A stretch of DNA of 64,000 nucleotides from DATAPE01 sp034667525 (GCA_034667525.1 JAXDJO010000036.1:82523-146522); one strand, 5' to 3'; shown: positions 25,885 to 34,646, counted from the stretch's first letter. The notes: generated by a model from the letters alone, not told the origin. Made by a program: numbers and translations.

Positions 25885-27546
25885 ATGGCCGACACCGTTC
25901 GCTCCCCTCGCGGCACCACCCTCTCGTGTAAAGGGTGGCCTCAGGAAGCCGCCATGCGCATGCTCATGAACAACCTGGATCCCGAGGTTGCGGAACGCCC
26001 CGAGGACCTGGTGGTCTACGGCGGTTCGGGAAAAGCCGCCCGAAGCTGGGAGGCCTTCCACGCGATAGTCGAACAACTGAAACAGCTGGAGGGTGACGAA
26101 ACCCTGCTGGTGCAGTCCGGCAAGCCCGTGGGGGTCTTCCGCACTCATCCGGGGGCTCCTCGGGTGCTCATCTCCAACGCCATGTTGGTGCCGGCATGGG
26201 CGAACTGGGAGGAGTTCCACCGCCTGGAAGCGCTCGGGTTGACGATGTACGGGCAGATGACTGCCGGCTCCTGGATCTACATCGGGAGCCAGGGCATCCT
26301 GCAGGGCACCTACGAGACACTTGCTGAGCTGGCCGCCCGCGATTACGACGGCAGTCTTCGGGGCCGAATCGTTCTCACCGCGGGCCTGGGAGGTATGGGC
26401 GGCGCCCAACCTCTCGCGGTCACCATGAACGGCGGGGTCGCCCTCTGTGTCGAGGTCGATCCCCAGCGCATCGCCCGCCGGATCCAACACCGCTATCTCG
26501 ATCACTCCACCGAGGACATCGATGAGGCGGTGGCATGGGCCGAGGCCGCGCGCGATGAGGGCCGGGCAGAATCCATCGGGATCCTGGGGAACGCCGCCGA
26601 CGTCCTTCCGGCATTGTTGGAGCGGGATTTCCGGCCCGAGGTCGTAACCGATCAGACCTCCGCTCACGACATGCTCGACGGCTACATCCCTGCCGGGATG
26701 AGCTTCGAGGAAGCCACCGGACTGCGCAGCCACGACCCGGAGACATACACGAAGCGCGCCTACGCGTCGGTCGCCACCCACGTTGAGGCGTGGCTCGGGT
26801 TCCAAGCCGCCGGCGCCACCTGCTTCGAATATGGGAACAACATCCGGGCGCAGGCCGAGAAGGCCGGGGTCACCGCGGCGTTCGATATCCCAGGGTTCGT
26901 CGAGGCCTATGTCCGCCCTCTGTTCTGTGAGGGCAAGGGACCCTTCCGGTGGGCGGCACTCTCGGGAGATCCCGAGGACATCGCCGTCACGGACCGGGCG
27001 ATCCTCGAGCTGTTCCCCGAAGACGAACGACTGCACCGGTGGATCAAGATGGCCGCCGAGCGGGTTGCCTTTCAAGGGCTTCCGGCGCGCATCTGCTGGC
27101 TCGGCTACGGCGAGCGAGCCACCGCCGGGCTCCGGTTCAACCAGCTCGTGGCCTCCGGCGAGATCACCGCACCGATCGTCATCGGGCGCGATCACCTCGA
27201 TGCCGGCTCGGTTGCATCGCCCTACCGAGAGACCGAAGGGATGCTTGACGGTTCCGACGCCATCGCCGACTGGCCGATCCTCAACGCCTTGTTGAACACT
27301 GCTGCGGGCGCCCACTGGGTATCGGTGCACCACGGCGGAGGGGTGGGCATCGGCTACTCCATCCATGCCGGCATGGTGGTGGTCGCCGACGGAAGCGTGG
27401 ATGCTGCGAGCCGTCTCGAGCGGGTGTTGACCTGCGACCCGGGTACCGGAGTCATGCGTCACGTCGACGCGGGCTACTCCCGAGCCGTCGAGGTGGCCGG
27501 CCAGCGGGGCGTGAAGATTCCGATGGAGGCCCACCCCAGGGACTAG
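25885..27546 (+). CDS. hutU: Urocanate hydratase
   Basis: 553 residues, full length for the family. It adds water to urocanate to give 4-imidazolone-5-propionate, using tightly bound NAD+. Family segments are clear: YGGSGKAARSW, the NAD-binding GLGGMGGAQPLA, DQTSAHDM, and the conserved Cys in ARICWLGYGER. ATG 25885 follows a TATAAA at 7 nt, so it is probably leaderless. Second step of the histidine degradation pathway, whose other genes are at 29.2-33.4 kb. Confidence 0.97.
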   Translation: MADTVRSPRGTTLSCKGWPQEAAMRMLMNNLDPEVAERPEDLVVYGGSGKAARSWEAFHAIVEQLKQLEGDETLLVQSGKPVGVFRTHPGAPRVLISNAMLVPAWANWEEFHRLEALGLTMYGQMTAGSWIYIGSQGILQGTYETLAELAARDYDGSLRGRIVLTAGLGGMGGAQPLAVTMNGGVALCVEVDPQRIARRIQHRYLDHSTEDIDEAVAWAEAARDEGRAESIGILGNAADVLPALLERDFRPEVVTDQTSAHDMLDGYIPAGMSFEEATGLRSHDPETYTKRAYASVATHVEAWLGFQAAGATCFEYGNNIRAQAEKAGVTAAFDIPGFVEAYVRPLFCEGKGPFRWAALSGDPEDIAVTDRAILELFPEDERLHRWIKMAAERVAFQGLPARICWLGYGERATAGLRFNQLVASGEITAPIVIGRDHLDAGSVASPYRETEGMLDGSDAIADWPILNALLNTAAGAHWVSVHHGGGVGIGYSIHAGMVVVADGSVDAASRLERVLTCDPGTGVMRHVDAGYSRAVEVAGQRGVKIPMEAHPRD

Positions 27547-27577
27547 CCATCCCCTTGCCAACGAGGCCTGCTAGGCG

Positions 27578-27598
27578 TAGTTTGAGCATATGCTCAAA
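27578..27598 (+). promoter_or_regulatory. Promoter and palindromic operator over the start codon of the TetR-type regulator
   Basis: -10-like TAGTTT (27578-27583) lies 6 nt before ATG 27590. It overlaps a perfect 18-bp palindrome, TTTGAGCATATGCTCAAA (27581-27598), that covers the start codon. A third half-site GCTCAAA follows at 27604-27610. This suggests tight autorepression. Confidence 0.65.
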
Positions 27599-28210
27599 AC
27601 GACCGCTCAAACTGGCCCTGGATCGCCCGCCACCAAGGCCCGCATCATCGAGGCGGCCCTGGCGACGCTGAAGGAACAAGGCTTTGCTGGTGCAACCGCC
27701 CGGGGCATCGCCCGCCGAGGCGGCTTCAACCAGGCCTTGATCTTTTATCACTTCGGCACTGTGAACGGGCTGCTGCTCAGCGCGCTCGACGAGACGAGCA
27801 GCCGGCGGATGAACGCCTACATCCAGCTCCTAGACGAGGCGGGATCCGTCCAGGACCTGGTGGCCGCCGCGATCCGCATCTACCGGGAGGACCTGGACAG
27901 CGGTCACATCACGGTTCTATCGGAGGTCATCGCCGGCAGCCTCTCCCATCCCGAGCTGGGGCCGGAGGTGGTTGCACGCATGGAGCCATGGATCGACTTT
28001 GCGGAGACGGCCCTGACACGCTTTACAGAAGGCACCGCCCTGTCTCAACTGCTCCCCGCCCGAGAGCTGGCGTTCGCGGTCGTTGCTTTCTACCTGGGCA
28101 TCGAGATGCTCAACCACTTGGACGGCAACCGGCAGCGAGCGGAAGCGCTGTTCCAGATCGCTTCGGAAATGTCACCGCTCATCACGTCGCTCCTGGGTAC
28201 GCAAGCATGA
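27590..28210 (+). CDS. TetR/AcrR family transcriptional regulator
   Basis: 206 residues. The N-terminal helix-turn-helix domain covers about residues 13-60 (TKARIIEAALATLKEQGFAG then GGFNQALIFYHFG). The C-terminal ligand domain (TetR_C-type) is all helical, and the ligand is unknown. The palindrome TTTGAGCATATGCTCAAA over its own start codon is the obvious operator. It is coupled by ATGA overlap to a small membrane protein, the usual arrangement for a regulator and its target transporter. It lies between hut genes but there is no direct evidence that it controls them. Confidence 0.9.
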   Translation: MLKTTAQTGPGSPATKARIIEAALATLKEQGFAGATARGIARRGGFNQALIFYHFGTVNGLLLSALDETSSRRMNAYIQLLDEAGSVQDLVAAAIRIYREDLDSGHITVLSEVIAGSLSHPELGPEVVARMEPWIDFAETALTRFTEGTALSQLLPARELAFAVVAFYLGIEMLNHLDGNRQRAEALFQIASEMSPLITSLLGTQA

Positions 28211-28752
28211 CCATCCAGATGAGGGCATGGGGAGGCGCGGTCGCCGGGCTCATCGCCACCGCCGACGCCACCTTGTACCTGGTCATCATCCACAACCAGG
28301 GAGATTTGAGCCCGGTGGTGCCGTGGGTTTTCTCGATCATCGTCCTGGGAGCGTTCGCAGCCATCTGCGCTGCCTTCTCGGCCTCGCCGCGCGCGAGCTC
28401 CATGCTGCTCGCCGGATCGGCAGCTCTGTTTCTCGTCCTCGGCGTCCTCGGCATCTTTTCGATCGGATCACCGCTGTTGCTCGCAGCGGCATTCTCTTTT
28501 CTGGGTGTGGCGCAAACCCGCCGCCCTCACGAACGGCCATCCCGATGGCGCACCGGTGTCGTCTTCGGAGCGGTTGGAGTGGGTGTGCTTGCGACCACAT
28601 TCCTTGTCGTGCAGATCGCAACCGGAGGACAGAAGATCTCCGTCACGTGCAGTGGTTCTGCTCAAGGATCCGGCATGCCCCGGCTGGCCACCGGCGGCCC
28701 GCAGGACTCCGCTCGGCGTCCGCATCCCTGTCGCACGATCACCTCTCCATAG
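28207..28752 (+). CDS. Four-helix membrane protein coupled to the TetR regulator
   Basis: 181 residues; family not recognised. Four hydrophobic segments, roughly residues 8-27, 38-56, 60-80 and 116-136, then a 45-residue polar tail with two cysteines (TCSGSAQG and HPCRTI) that could lie outside. The start ATG 28207 overlaps the TetR stop (ATGA), so it is co-translated and probably under the same repressor. It may be an exporter component or a membrane sensor; nothing in the sequence decides. Confidence 0.65.
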   Translation: MTIQMRAWGGAVAGLIATADATLYLVIIHNQGDLSPVVPWVFSIIVLGAFAAICAAFSASPRASSMLLAGSAALFLVLGVLGIFSIGSPLLLAAAFSFLGVAQTRRPHERPSRWRTGVVFGAVGVGVLATTFLVVQIATGGQKISVTCSGSAQGSGMPRLATGGPQDSARRPHPCRTITSP

Positions 28753-28783
28753 AGATCAGCGGCGGGGCGTTGGGTCCTTGCGT

Positions 28784-29200
28784 CTAAGGCCGGTCCTTCA
28801 GGCGCATCACGAAGCGGACGCCGGACCAATCCGCGTCGATGGCGCACGTCTTGTTATCGACCAGACCCGTGTCGAGCCCCACCTGCTGCACGATGTCGAA
28901 GGTCAGGTCGGTTTCGATCGTGGACGACTTCTTCGGGTACGCCACCCAGAAACCACCGTCCGGGCGCACCATCCCGGCGAGCGACTTGAAACGTCGCTTC
29001 AGCTGTTTCTCCCCCGTCGCAAACATGATGAGTACGTCGAGAGGCTCGCGCGCCACCTCGAAGATCTCCACGCCTTCGGGAAGCTCACCGATGATGGGGA
29101 GGAACTCCTCGATCTCAAAGCCTGCGAGCCCGAGGCGCGTGCCGCTCTTGATGCCCAGCTTCTTGTACAAAGGAGTAGCCGAATAATCCTTGTGTGGCAT
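28784..29200 (-). CDS. DUF3052 family protein
   Basis: 138 residues; matches the actinobacterial DUF3052 pattern: an N-terminal YSATPLYKKLGIKSG segment, a middle strand LDVLIMFATGEKQLKRRF, and GGFWVAYPKK followed by a C-terminal DWSGVRFVMR. The fold looks like a small Rossmann-type domain; the function is unknown. Its ATG comes 2 nt after the TAG of hutF (TAGAGATG), so it is translated from the hutF message. Whether it has any part in histidine breakdown is not known. Confidence 0.83.
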   Translation of the reverse strand: MPHKDYSATPLYKKLGIKSGTRLGLAGFEIEEFLPIIGELPEGVEIFEVAREPLDVLIMFATGEKQLKRRFKSLAGMVRPDGGFWVAYPKKSSTIETDLTFDIVQQVGLDTGLVDNKTCAIDADWSGVRFVMRLKDRP

Positions 29201-29202
29201 CT

Positions 29203-30519
29203 CTAGTCCCTCGTCCAGCCACGCGTCGCCTCTTCGACACGGGACCGCACTTCCGCCGGATCGATCTTGGTGGTTCGGTGCTCGCTCACGACCAACTCGC
29301 CGCCCACCATCACCCAGGCGACCGCGGTGGCTTGCATCGAGTACACGATCAGGCGGTCAAGCGTCGCCAGAGGATGGAGGGAGAGGTCGTTGAGGTCCCG
29401 CCCGACCAGATCCGCCCGGCGTCCAGGAGCGACCTCCCCCACCGCCAGACCGAGCAGGTCAGCTCCACCGGCAGTGCCCAGCCTGAACGCGGTTGCAGCA
29501 TCGATCGCGCTGCCGTCGGTGGATAGCGCCTTGGCGAGCAGCGATCCCTGACGCATCTCATCGAAAACACTCTGGCGGTTGTTCGCGCATCCCCCATCGG
29601 GGCCCAGGCCAACGCGCATCCCTCGAGCCAGCATCTCCGGGAGCCGCGCAACGCCGTCACCAAGGAAAGCGTTGGCGCCGGGACAGTGGACAACCCCCGC
29701 CCCCGCATCCGCGAGAAGATCCAGCTCTTCATCGTCAACCCAAACGGTGTGCACGGTCACGAGGCGCCGATCGAGCAAACCCTCGCGCGCGAGCAGCCGC
29801 ACTGGAGTCGTGCCGTAGCGCGACATAATCTGTTCTCTCTCGTAGCTGGCCTCCGCAAGATGAAGATGACAGGGAACGTCCAGCTCTTCGGCTGCCTCCA
29901 GGGCCAAAGCGATCGTTGCAGGCGAAGCTGCGTGCAGTGAATGTGGAGCGGGTTGAACCGAAACGAGCGCGTCGCCTGCATATGTCTCAGCGAGGTCCTT
30001 CAAGCGCTGAACGGAAGTCGCCGCGTCTTCCCGGTATCGCGCGGGAGCCGCTGTCGCTGCGTCCAGATCGTAGAGCGCACGCGCGAGAACCAACCTCACC
30101 CCGACGTCCTCCGCGGCCCGGATGACGGCTTCGGCATTCTCGTTACCTCCGTCATGGAGGTAGAAAAAGTCGACGGTTGTGGTTACTCCCGCCAGGACCG
30201 CCTCCGAGAATGCGAACAACGCACCGGCGTAGATACCGACCCGGTCAAGCCTTCCGGACAAGGGGTACAGAACGTCGTCTCGCCAGCTCGCAAAAGTGCG
30301 ATCGTCCGCGAATCCCTTCAGCAAGTTCTGGAATGCATGTCCGTGGGCGTTGACGGTTCCGGGGACGATGGCGACCTCTCCCCAATCCTCCACGTTCGCG
30401 CCGGCAGGCGCTTCGGCGTGGGTGACGACCTCAAGGATCTGATCGCCCTCGAGGACTATCGATCGTCCCTCCTCGAACGCGCCGTTGGTCCAGACCAGTG
30501 CTCCTCGAAGGACGCGCAT
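29203..30519 (-). CDS. hutF: Formimidoylglutamate deiminase (amidohydrolase family)
   Basis: 438 residues. Amidohydrolase with the metal motif NAHGHAFQ; the HAFQ part is characteristic of HutF rather than guanine or adenosylhomocysteine deaminases. Further metal ligands appear in CHLHLAEA, VTVHTVW and GPDGGCANNRQ. It deaminates N-formimino-glutamate to N-formyl-glutamate. Assignment rests on motif and hut context; a related cyclic-nitrogen deaminase is the alternative. ATG 30519 has TAAAGT 6 nt upstream, a promoter that overlaps that of divergent hutH. Confidence 0.85.
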   Translation of the reverse strand: MRVLRGALVWTNGAFEEGRSIVLEGDQILEVVTHAEAPAGANVEDWGEVAIVPGTVNAHGHAFQNLLKGFADDRTFASWRDDVLYPLSGRLDRVGIYAGALFAFSEAVLAGVTTTVDFFYLHDGGNENAEAVIRAAEDVGVRLVLARALYDLDAATAAPARYREDAATSVQRLKDLAETYAGDALVSVQPAPHSLHAASPATIALALEAAEELDVPCHLHLAEASYEREQIMSRYGTTPVRLLAREGLLDRRLVTVHTVWVDDEELDLLADAGAGVVHCPGANAFLGDGVARLPEMLARGMRVGLGPDGGCANNRQSVFDEMRQGSLLAKALSTDGSAIDAATAFRLGTAGGADLLGLAVGEVAPGRRADLVGRDLNDLSLHPLATLDRLIVYSMQATAVAWVMVGGELVVSEHRTTKIDPAEVRSRVEEATRGWTRD

Positions 30520-30525
30520 CGCCAG

Positions 30526-30535
30526 ACTTTAGAGT
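30526..30535. promoter_or_regulatory. Overlapping divergent promoters of hutF and hutH
   Basis: ACTTTAGAGT. Minus strand reads TAAAGT (30526-30531), 6 nt before ATG 30519; plus strand reads TAGAGT (30530-30535), 6 nt before ATG 30542. The two -10 hexamers share the central TA, and only 22 bp separate the start codons. Confidence 0.6.
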
Positions 30536-30541
30536 GCCCGG

Positions 30542-32071
30542 ATGCCAGTTCGCATCGGGGAGCCCCTTACCTTCGAAGATGTAGTGAACGTTGCCGCAGG
30601 GGGCGAGAAAGTCGAGCTCTCGGATCCGGCTCGCGCACGGATCATCCGAGCAAGAGCCGTGGTCGAGGATTCGGTTGCTTCTGGCAGCACGGTCTACGGC
30701 GTTACGACCGGTTTTGGAGGACTGGCGGACGTGCGCATCGATCCCGGCGAGGCCGCACGCTTGCAGCAGGACATCGTCAGATCTCACGCAACCGCAGTGG
30801 GGCCCACTCTTTCGACGGAAATGGTTCGCGCGATGTTGCTGCTGAAGGCTCGCACCTTTGGGTTTGGGATCTCCGGCATCCGTGCAGAGGTGCTCGAGAC
30901 CATCCTCGCCTTTCTCAATCTGGGCATCCACCCGGTGGTGCCGTCGCAGGGCTCCCTGGGCGCGTCGGGAGACCTGGCTCAACTCGCACATCTGGCCCTG
31001 CCATTGCTGGGGGAAGGCAAGGTCGAGCATCAGGGACGGATCGTCGACGCGGGTCAAGCACTGCAGAGCGCAGGCATCAAACCCCTCGAGCTGTCCTACA
31101 AGGAGGGTCTCGCGCTGGTAAACGGAACGGAGGGGATGCTCGCCATCGGCATCCTCACGCTGACGGGGGCCGAAGTGCTGGCGCGCACCGCCGACATCAC
31201 CGGAGCGATGACGCTGGAGGCGTGCCTCGGTACGGATCGCGCGTTCGATGAGCGATTGATCGAGCTACGCCAGCATCAAGGTTCGAGGATTGTTGCCTCC
31301 AATCTTCGTCTCTTGCTGTCCGGTAGCGAGATCGTCCAATCCCATCGCGAGTCAGGCCACCTCGTGCAGGACGCCTACTCGCTTCGTTGCATCCCGCAGG
31401 TCCACGGCGCCTACCGAGACGGTATTGCTTACGTGCGTTCCATCCTGCAGGCCGAGATCGAGTCCGCGGTGGACAATCCCGTCGTTCTCGTCGAAACAGC
31501 AGAGCTGCGTTCTGCCGGCAACTTCCACGGTGAATCGCTGGCGATCGGGCTGGATCACCTCGCACTTTGCCTCGCCGGATACGGGACCATCGCCGAGCGT
31601 CGGGTTGCGCGGCTGGTCGATCCCAACCTGAACAACGGGCTACCCGCGTTTCTAACGGAAGATGCCGGGCGTCGCTCCGGCTTCATGCTCGCCCACTACA
31701 CCGCCGCGTCTCTCGTGGCCGAGAACCGCAGTCTCATGTTCCCGGTGTCTTCAGATTCCATAACAACCTCGGCGGGCCAGGAAGACCATGTCAGTATGGG
31801 TTTCACCGCAGCCCGGAAGGCCGCCACGGTGCTCGTCAACGCACAACACGTCATCGCCATCGAAGCTCTGGGCGGGGCTCAGGGACTCGACCTGCGCGGC
31901 CCCCTGAAACCAGCAGCAGCAACAGGCGCAGCGCTGGATGTCGTGCGGGGGTTGTCACCCTTTCTCGATGCAGACCGGCCCCTGTCTGACGACATCGGCG
32001 CGGTCGCGCAGTCCATCGCCGCAGGAGACTTCGCAGCTGCCGTCGAGAACGTCGCCGGCCCCCTCACATAG
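30542..32071 (+). CDS. hutH: Histidine ammonia-lyase
   Basis: 509 residues. It removes ammonia from L-histidine to give urocanate, the first step of catabolism. The MIO electrophile is formed from Ala-Ser-Gly at 141-143 in GSLGASGDLAQL. The active-site YGVTTGFGG is at 52-60 and the C-terminal QEDHVSMG segment is intact. ATG 30542 has TAGAGT 6 nt upstream and no ribosome site. It is divergent from hutF and convergent with hutI. Confidence 0.97.
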   Translation: MPVRIGEPLTFEDVVNVAAGGEKVELSDPARARIIRARAVVEDSVASGSTVYGVTTGFGGLADVRIDPGEAARLQQDIVRSHATAVGPTLSTEMVRAMLLLKARTFGFGISGIRAEVLETILAFLNLGIHPVVPSQGSLGASGDLAQLAHLALPLLGEGKVEHQGRIVDAGQALQSAGIKPLELSYKEGLALVNGTEGMLAIGILTLTGAEVLARTADITGAMTLEACLGTDRAFDERLIELRQHQGSRIVASNLRLLLSGSEIVQSHRESGHLVQDAYSLRCIPQVHGAYRDGIAYVRSILQAEIESAVDNPVVLVETAELRSAGNFHGESLAIGLDHLALCLAGYGTIAERRVARLVDPNLNNGLPAFLTEDAGRRSGFMLAHYTAASLVAENRSLMFPVSSDSITTSAGQEDHVSMGFTAARKAATVLVNAQHVIAIEALGGAQGLDLRGPLKPAAATGAALDVVRGLSPFLDADRPLSDDIGAVAQSIAAGDFAAAVENVAGPLT

Positions 32072-32096
32072 AGACGGGGGGATTCACCCCGTTCTC
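32071..32096 (+). terminator. Hairpin after hutH
   Basis: GAGACGGGG pairs with CCCCGTTCTC (one bulge) around GGATTCA, starting in the hutH stop codon. No T-tract. Confidence 0.45.
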
Positions 32097-32137
32097 CATG
32101 CACCGCAACAGGTCCTATAGGGGACTGCATCGCGCCC

Positions 32138-33388
32138 TCAGTCCGCCGCCGTGATCCTCCACCGGGCTGAATCCGCAACATGCACGAGGCGACCCCCGCA
32201 GATGACCGCAGCAACAGGATCGATATCGGGCCTGTAGGCGATCATGTCAAAGCTCGGCGCGTCCAGCAGCACAAGGTCCGCCCGATACCCCGGTTGCAGC
32301 CGCCCCACGTTGTCGTCCAAACCGAGGACGTAGGCGGCGTTGACGGTGGCCGCCGCCAACGCCTCGTTGGGGCGGAAGCCGTAGATGCGACAGGCAAGGG
32401 CGATGACGAAAGGCATCGAGTGGATCGGCGACGTCCCCGGATTGAGGTCGCTTCCCAACGCCACGATCGCTCCGCTCTCGATGAGATCGCGAGCAGGCGG
32501 CTTCTTAGCCTGACGGAGGGTGAAGGTTGCGCCTGGCAACAACACGGCAGCAGTATCACTCCCTGCGAGATCCCCGACAGCGTCACGGGATGTGTGATTG
32601 AGATGATCGGCGGACCGGAATCCCCAGCGCGCGGCGAAAGCAGCGGCCTGACCGTCCTCGAGCTGGTCGGCATGAACACGCATGCGTAAGCCGAGGCTCT
32701 GCGCGACCCCTGCCAAACGGGCTGCATGCTCGAGGCCGAAAGCGATCGACTCGACATAGAGATCGCAGGCGGTCACCAAGCCCAGCTCGGCTGCCGCCGG
32801 AAGGAGCTGCTCGGCGGCCTCACCGACCCACTCCCCCGCCGACTTGCCATGTGGGATCGCGTGTGCCGCCAGGCACGTCGCAACGACCGTTTGAGGAACG
32901 CTTTCCGCAAGCCGCCGAGCCAGCCGCAGTTGGCGGAGCTCCGCCTCGACCGAGAGACCGTAGCCCGACTTCGTCTCGAAGGTAGTAGTGCCGTGGGCCA
33001 GCATCGAAAGAGCGAGCGTCCTGGAAAAATCGAAGACCTCGTCATCGCTTGCGTCCGCCAGCATCTTCGCGGATCGATAGATGCCGCCCTCTTGCGAGTG
33101 GAGAGTCTCGTATCGGACCCCGGACAGACGCGCGGCATCTTCGTCTCCACGCCATCCGTAGAAAGGCAGGTGCGTGTGGGGATCCACGAACCCGGGCACC
33201 ACCGTGCAGTTCGAGCCATCGATCTGAATGTCGTCTTCCTGGATGTCCTGACCCTGAGCGATGAGCGGACCCTCGCAACGTATCGATGCCGAGTCCAGCA
33301 CCTGGAGACGTTCGCTTACGTCTCCCCGCAAAGGGCCCTCCCCGGAGAAAGTAACGACCCGCGCATTGCGGACGGCGATCGAATTCAA
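32138..33388 (-). CDS. hutI: Imidazolonepropionase
   Basis: 416 residues. It opens the imidazolone ring of 4-imidazolone-5-propionate to give N-formimino-glutamate, the third step of histidine breakdown. Amidohydrolase metal motif DPHTHLPFYGWRGDE is present, with further ligands in CLAAHAIP, HADQLED and GSDLNPG. The start is TTG 33388, which overlaps the stop of the upstream gene as TTGA, so translation is coupled. No other start is available nearby in frame. Confidence 0.95.
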   Translation of the reverse strand: MNSIAVRNARVVTFSGEGPLRGDVSERLQVLDSASIRCEGPLIAQGQDIQEDDIQIDGSNCTVVPGFVDPHTHLPFYGWRGDEDAARLSGVRYETLHSQEGGIYRSAKMLADASDDEVFDFSRTLALSMLAHGTTTFETKSGYGLSVEAELRQLRLARRLAESVPQTVVATCLAAHAIPHGKSAGEWVGEAAEQLLPAAAELGLVTACDLYVESIAFGLEHAARLAGVAQSLGLRMRVHADQLEDGQAAAFAARWGFRSADHLNHTSRDAVGDLAGSDTAAVLLPGATFTLRQAKKPPARDLIESGAIVALGSDLNPGTSPIHSMPFVIALACRIYGFRPNEALAAATVNAAYVLGLDDNVGRLQPGYRADLVLLDAPSFDMIAYRPDIDPVAAVICGGRLVHVADSARWRITAAD

Positions 33389-34413
33389 GAGCTTTCCTCA
33401 TCCTGCTGCCTTCGGCGGATCTTGACGTAGGCGAACGAGCCGTCATCTCGCGCTACTCGATCTACCTCGCCCCGCAGGCGCAGATAAATAAGGTGGGCGA
33501 TCGCTTCACCAACGGCGAGCCGCCGTTGGAAATCGAACAGCTCCGGACCGAATACATCGTTGGTGATCTCATCGACGGTGCGGGGCTCGTAACGGATCAC
33601 CTGCAGGATCGAGCCCAACCTTCGCTCGTGGTGTTTCGCGATCACCGACGCTCGTGCGGTCCCCTCATCGAACGGCCTGCCATGACCAGGAAGCACCAGT
33701 GCAGGGTTGAGAGCAGCCACCTTCTCGAGCGATCCGAGGTAATCACCCAAAGGATCCGCCTCTCCTTCCGCGTGGAAATCGATATGTGGGGTGACGGTGG
33801 GAAGGAGATGGTCGCCCGATAGGAGTAATCCATCGGCCTCGCTGAACAGACATATGTGCGACGGCGAATGACCCGGCGTGTGGATGAGCGTCCACGATCT
33901 GCCACCACATCGAAACCCCTCGCCGTCCCGCACCGGCGTCGTCGCATCAACCACAGCCGATACGTACGCCCGCCAGTCCTCGAAAGCGGTTAGCTCGCCC
34001 AACTCCCCTGGGGGAACTCCATGCTTTGCGAGCATCTGCGCCAGCTTCCTCGCTGCCGCTGCGGGCTCTCGATAAGCCTCGAGCTCGTGATGGCTCCTTT
34101 CGTGCATCATCAGATCGGCCCCCGTGGCCTCCACGAACCGGCCCGCCATGCCGTAGTGATCGACGTGGGGATGCGTGACCACAAGACGCGTCACCTGTTC
34201 GGGGCCGACATCACAGGCCCGCAGGGAGGCCTCCAGCTCACCCCAACCCTGATCCGGGTCCACATCAGGTTCGAAGATGCCGCAGTCGACGAGAGTGCAG
34301 CCGTCGGCGTCGGCCAGCAGGTAGGCGTTAACCCGCCGGAGACCCGGGAAAGGCAGGGGAAGAACCAGCCGGAAGATCCCGGCCGCGGGTTCAAGCCTGC
34401 GATGATCGATCAC
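33385..34413 (-). CDS. Metallo-beta-lactamase-fold hydrolase with C-terminal winged-helix-like part
   Basis: 342 residues from GTG 34413. The metal motif is THPHVDHYG, with further ligands in HTPGHSPSH, SGDHLLP and PGHGRPF. The C-terminal 75 residues (VIAKHHERRLGSIL then helices) resemble the extra domain of LACTB2-like hydrolases. The substrate is unknown: thioesterase, lactonase and ribonuclease activities all occur in this group. It overlaps hutI by 4 bp and is therefore in its operon, but no histidine-pathway role is known for such enzymes. Confidence 0.85.
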   Translation of the reverse strand: MIDHRRLEPAAGIFRLVLPLPFPGLRRVNAYLLADADGCTLVDCGIFEPDVDPDQGWGELEASLRACDVGPEQVTRLVVTHPHVDHYGMAGRFVEATGADLMMHERSHHELEAYREPAAAARKLAQMLAKHGVPPGELGELTAFEDWRAYVSAVVDATTPVRDGEGFRCGGRSWTLIHTPGHSPSHICLFSEADGLLLSGDHLLPTVTPHIDFHAEGEADPLGDYLGSLEKVAALNPALVLPGHGRPFDEGTARASVIAKHHERRLGSILQVIRYEPRTVDEITNDVFGPELFDFQRRLAVGEAIAHLIYLRLRGEVDRVARDDGSFAYVKIRRRQQDEESS

Positions 34414-34429
34414 CGGGATCTATTCGGGG

Positions 34430-34639
34430 CTATTCGTGGATCTGTTCCTTGATCACGAATGACACCCGCACCAGCACGCGATACAGCACCTCGCCGTCAT
34501 CGACCGTGCCCTCTATCCGTTCTACCTCGAAGGACGTCAACCCTTTGAGGGTCAGAGATGCCCGATGGACTGCTTCGGCCACAGCATGCTCGATCGTTGG
34601 ACCGGTTGCGGTGAGGTCGATCGACTTCTCGACGGCCAT
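34430..34639 (-). CDS. Dodecin-like protein lacking the flavin-stacking Trp
   Basis: 69 residues; dodecin length and pattern (one helix EHAVAEAVHRAS, then TLKGLTSFEVERIEG and two strands ending VRVSFVIKE). Dodecins are dodecameric shells that store flavin between Trp side chains of the conserved LDWFEV segment. Here that segment reads LTSFEV, so the Trp is Ser and normal flavin binding is doubtful; the Trp-less mycobacterial calcium dodecin Rv0379 is a possible parallel. TACCGT lies 7 nt before ATG 34639. Confidence 0.85.
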   Translation of the reverse strand: MAVEKSIDLTATGPTIEHAVAEAVHRASLTLKGLTSFEVERIEGTVDDGEVLYRVLVRVSFVIKEQIHE

Positions 34640-34646
34640 CGAGCGG

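Noticed and set aside
25657..27561. 634-codon open frame opposite hutU
   Set aside because: It is antisense to a complete urocanate hydratase; its composition is typical of complement-strand frames at high GC.
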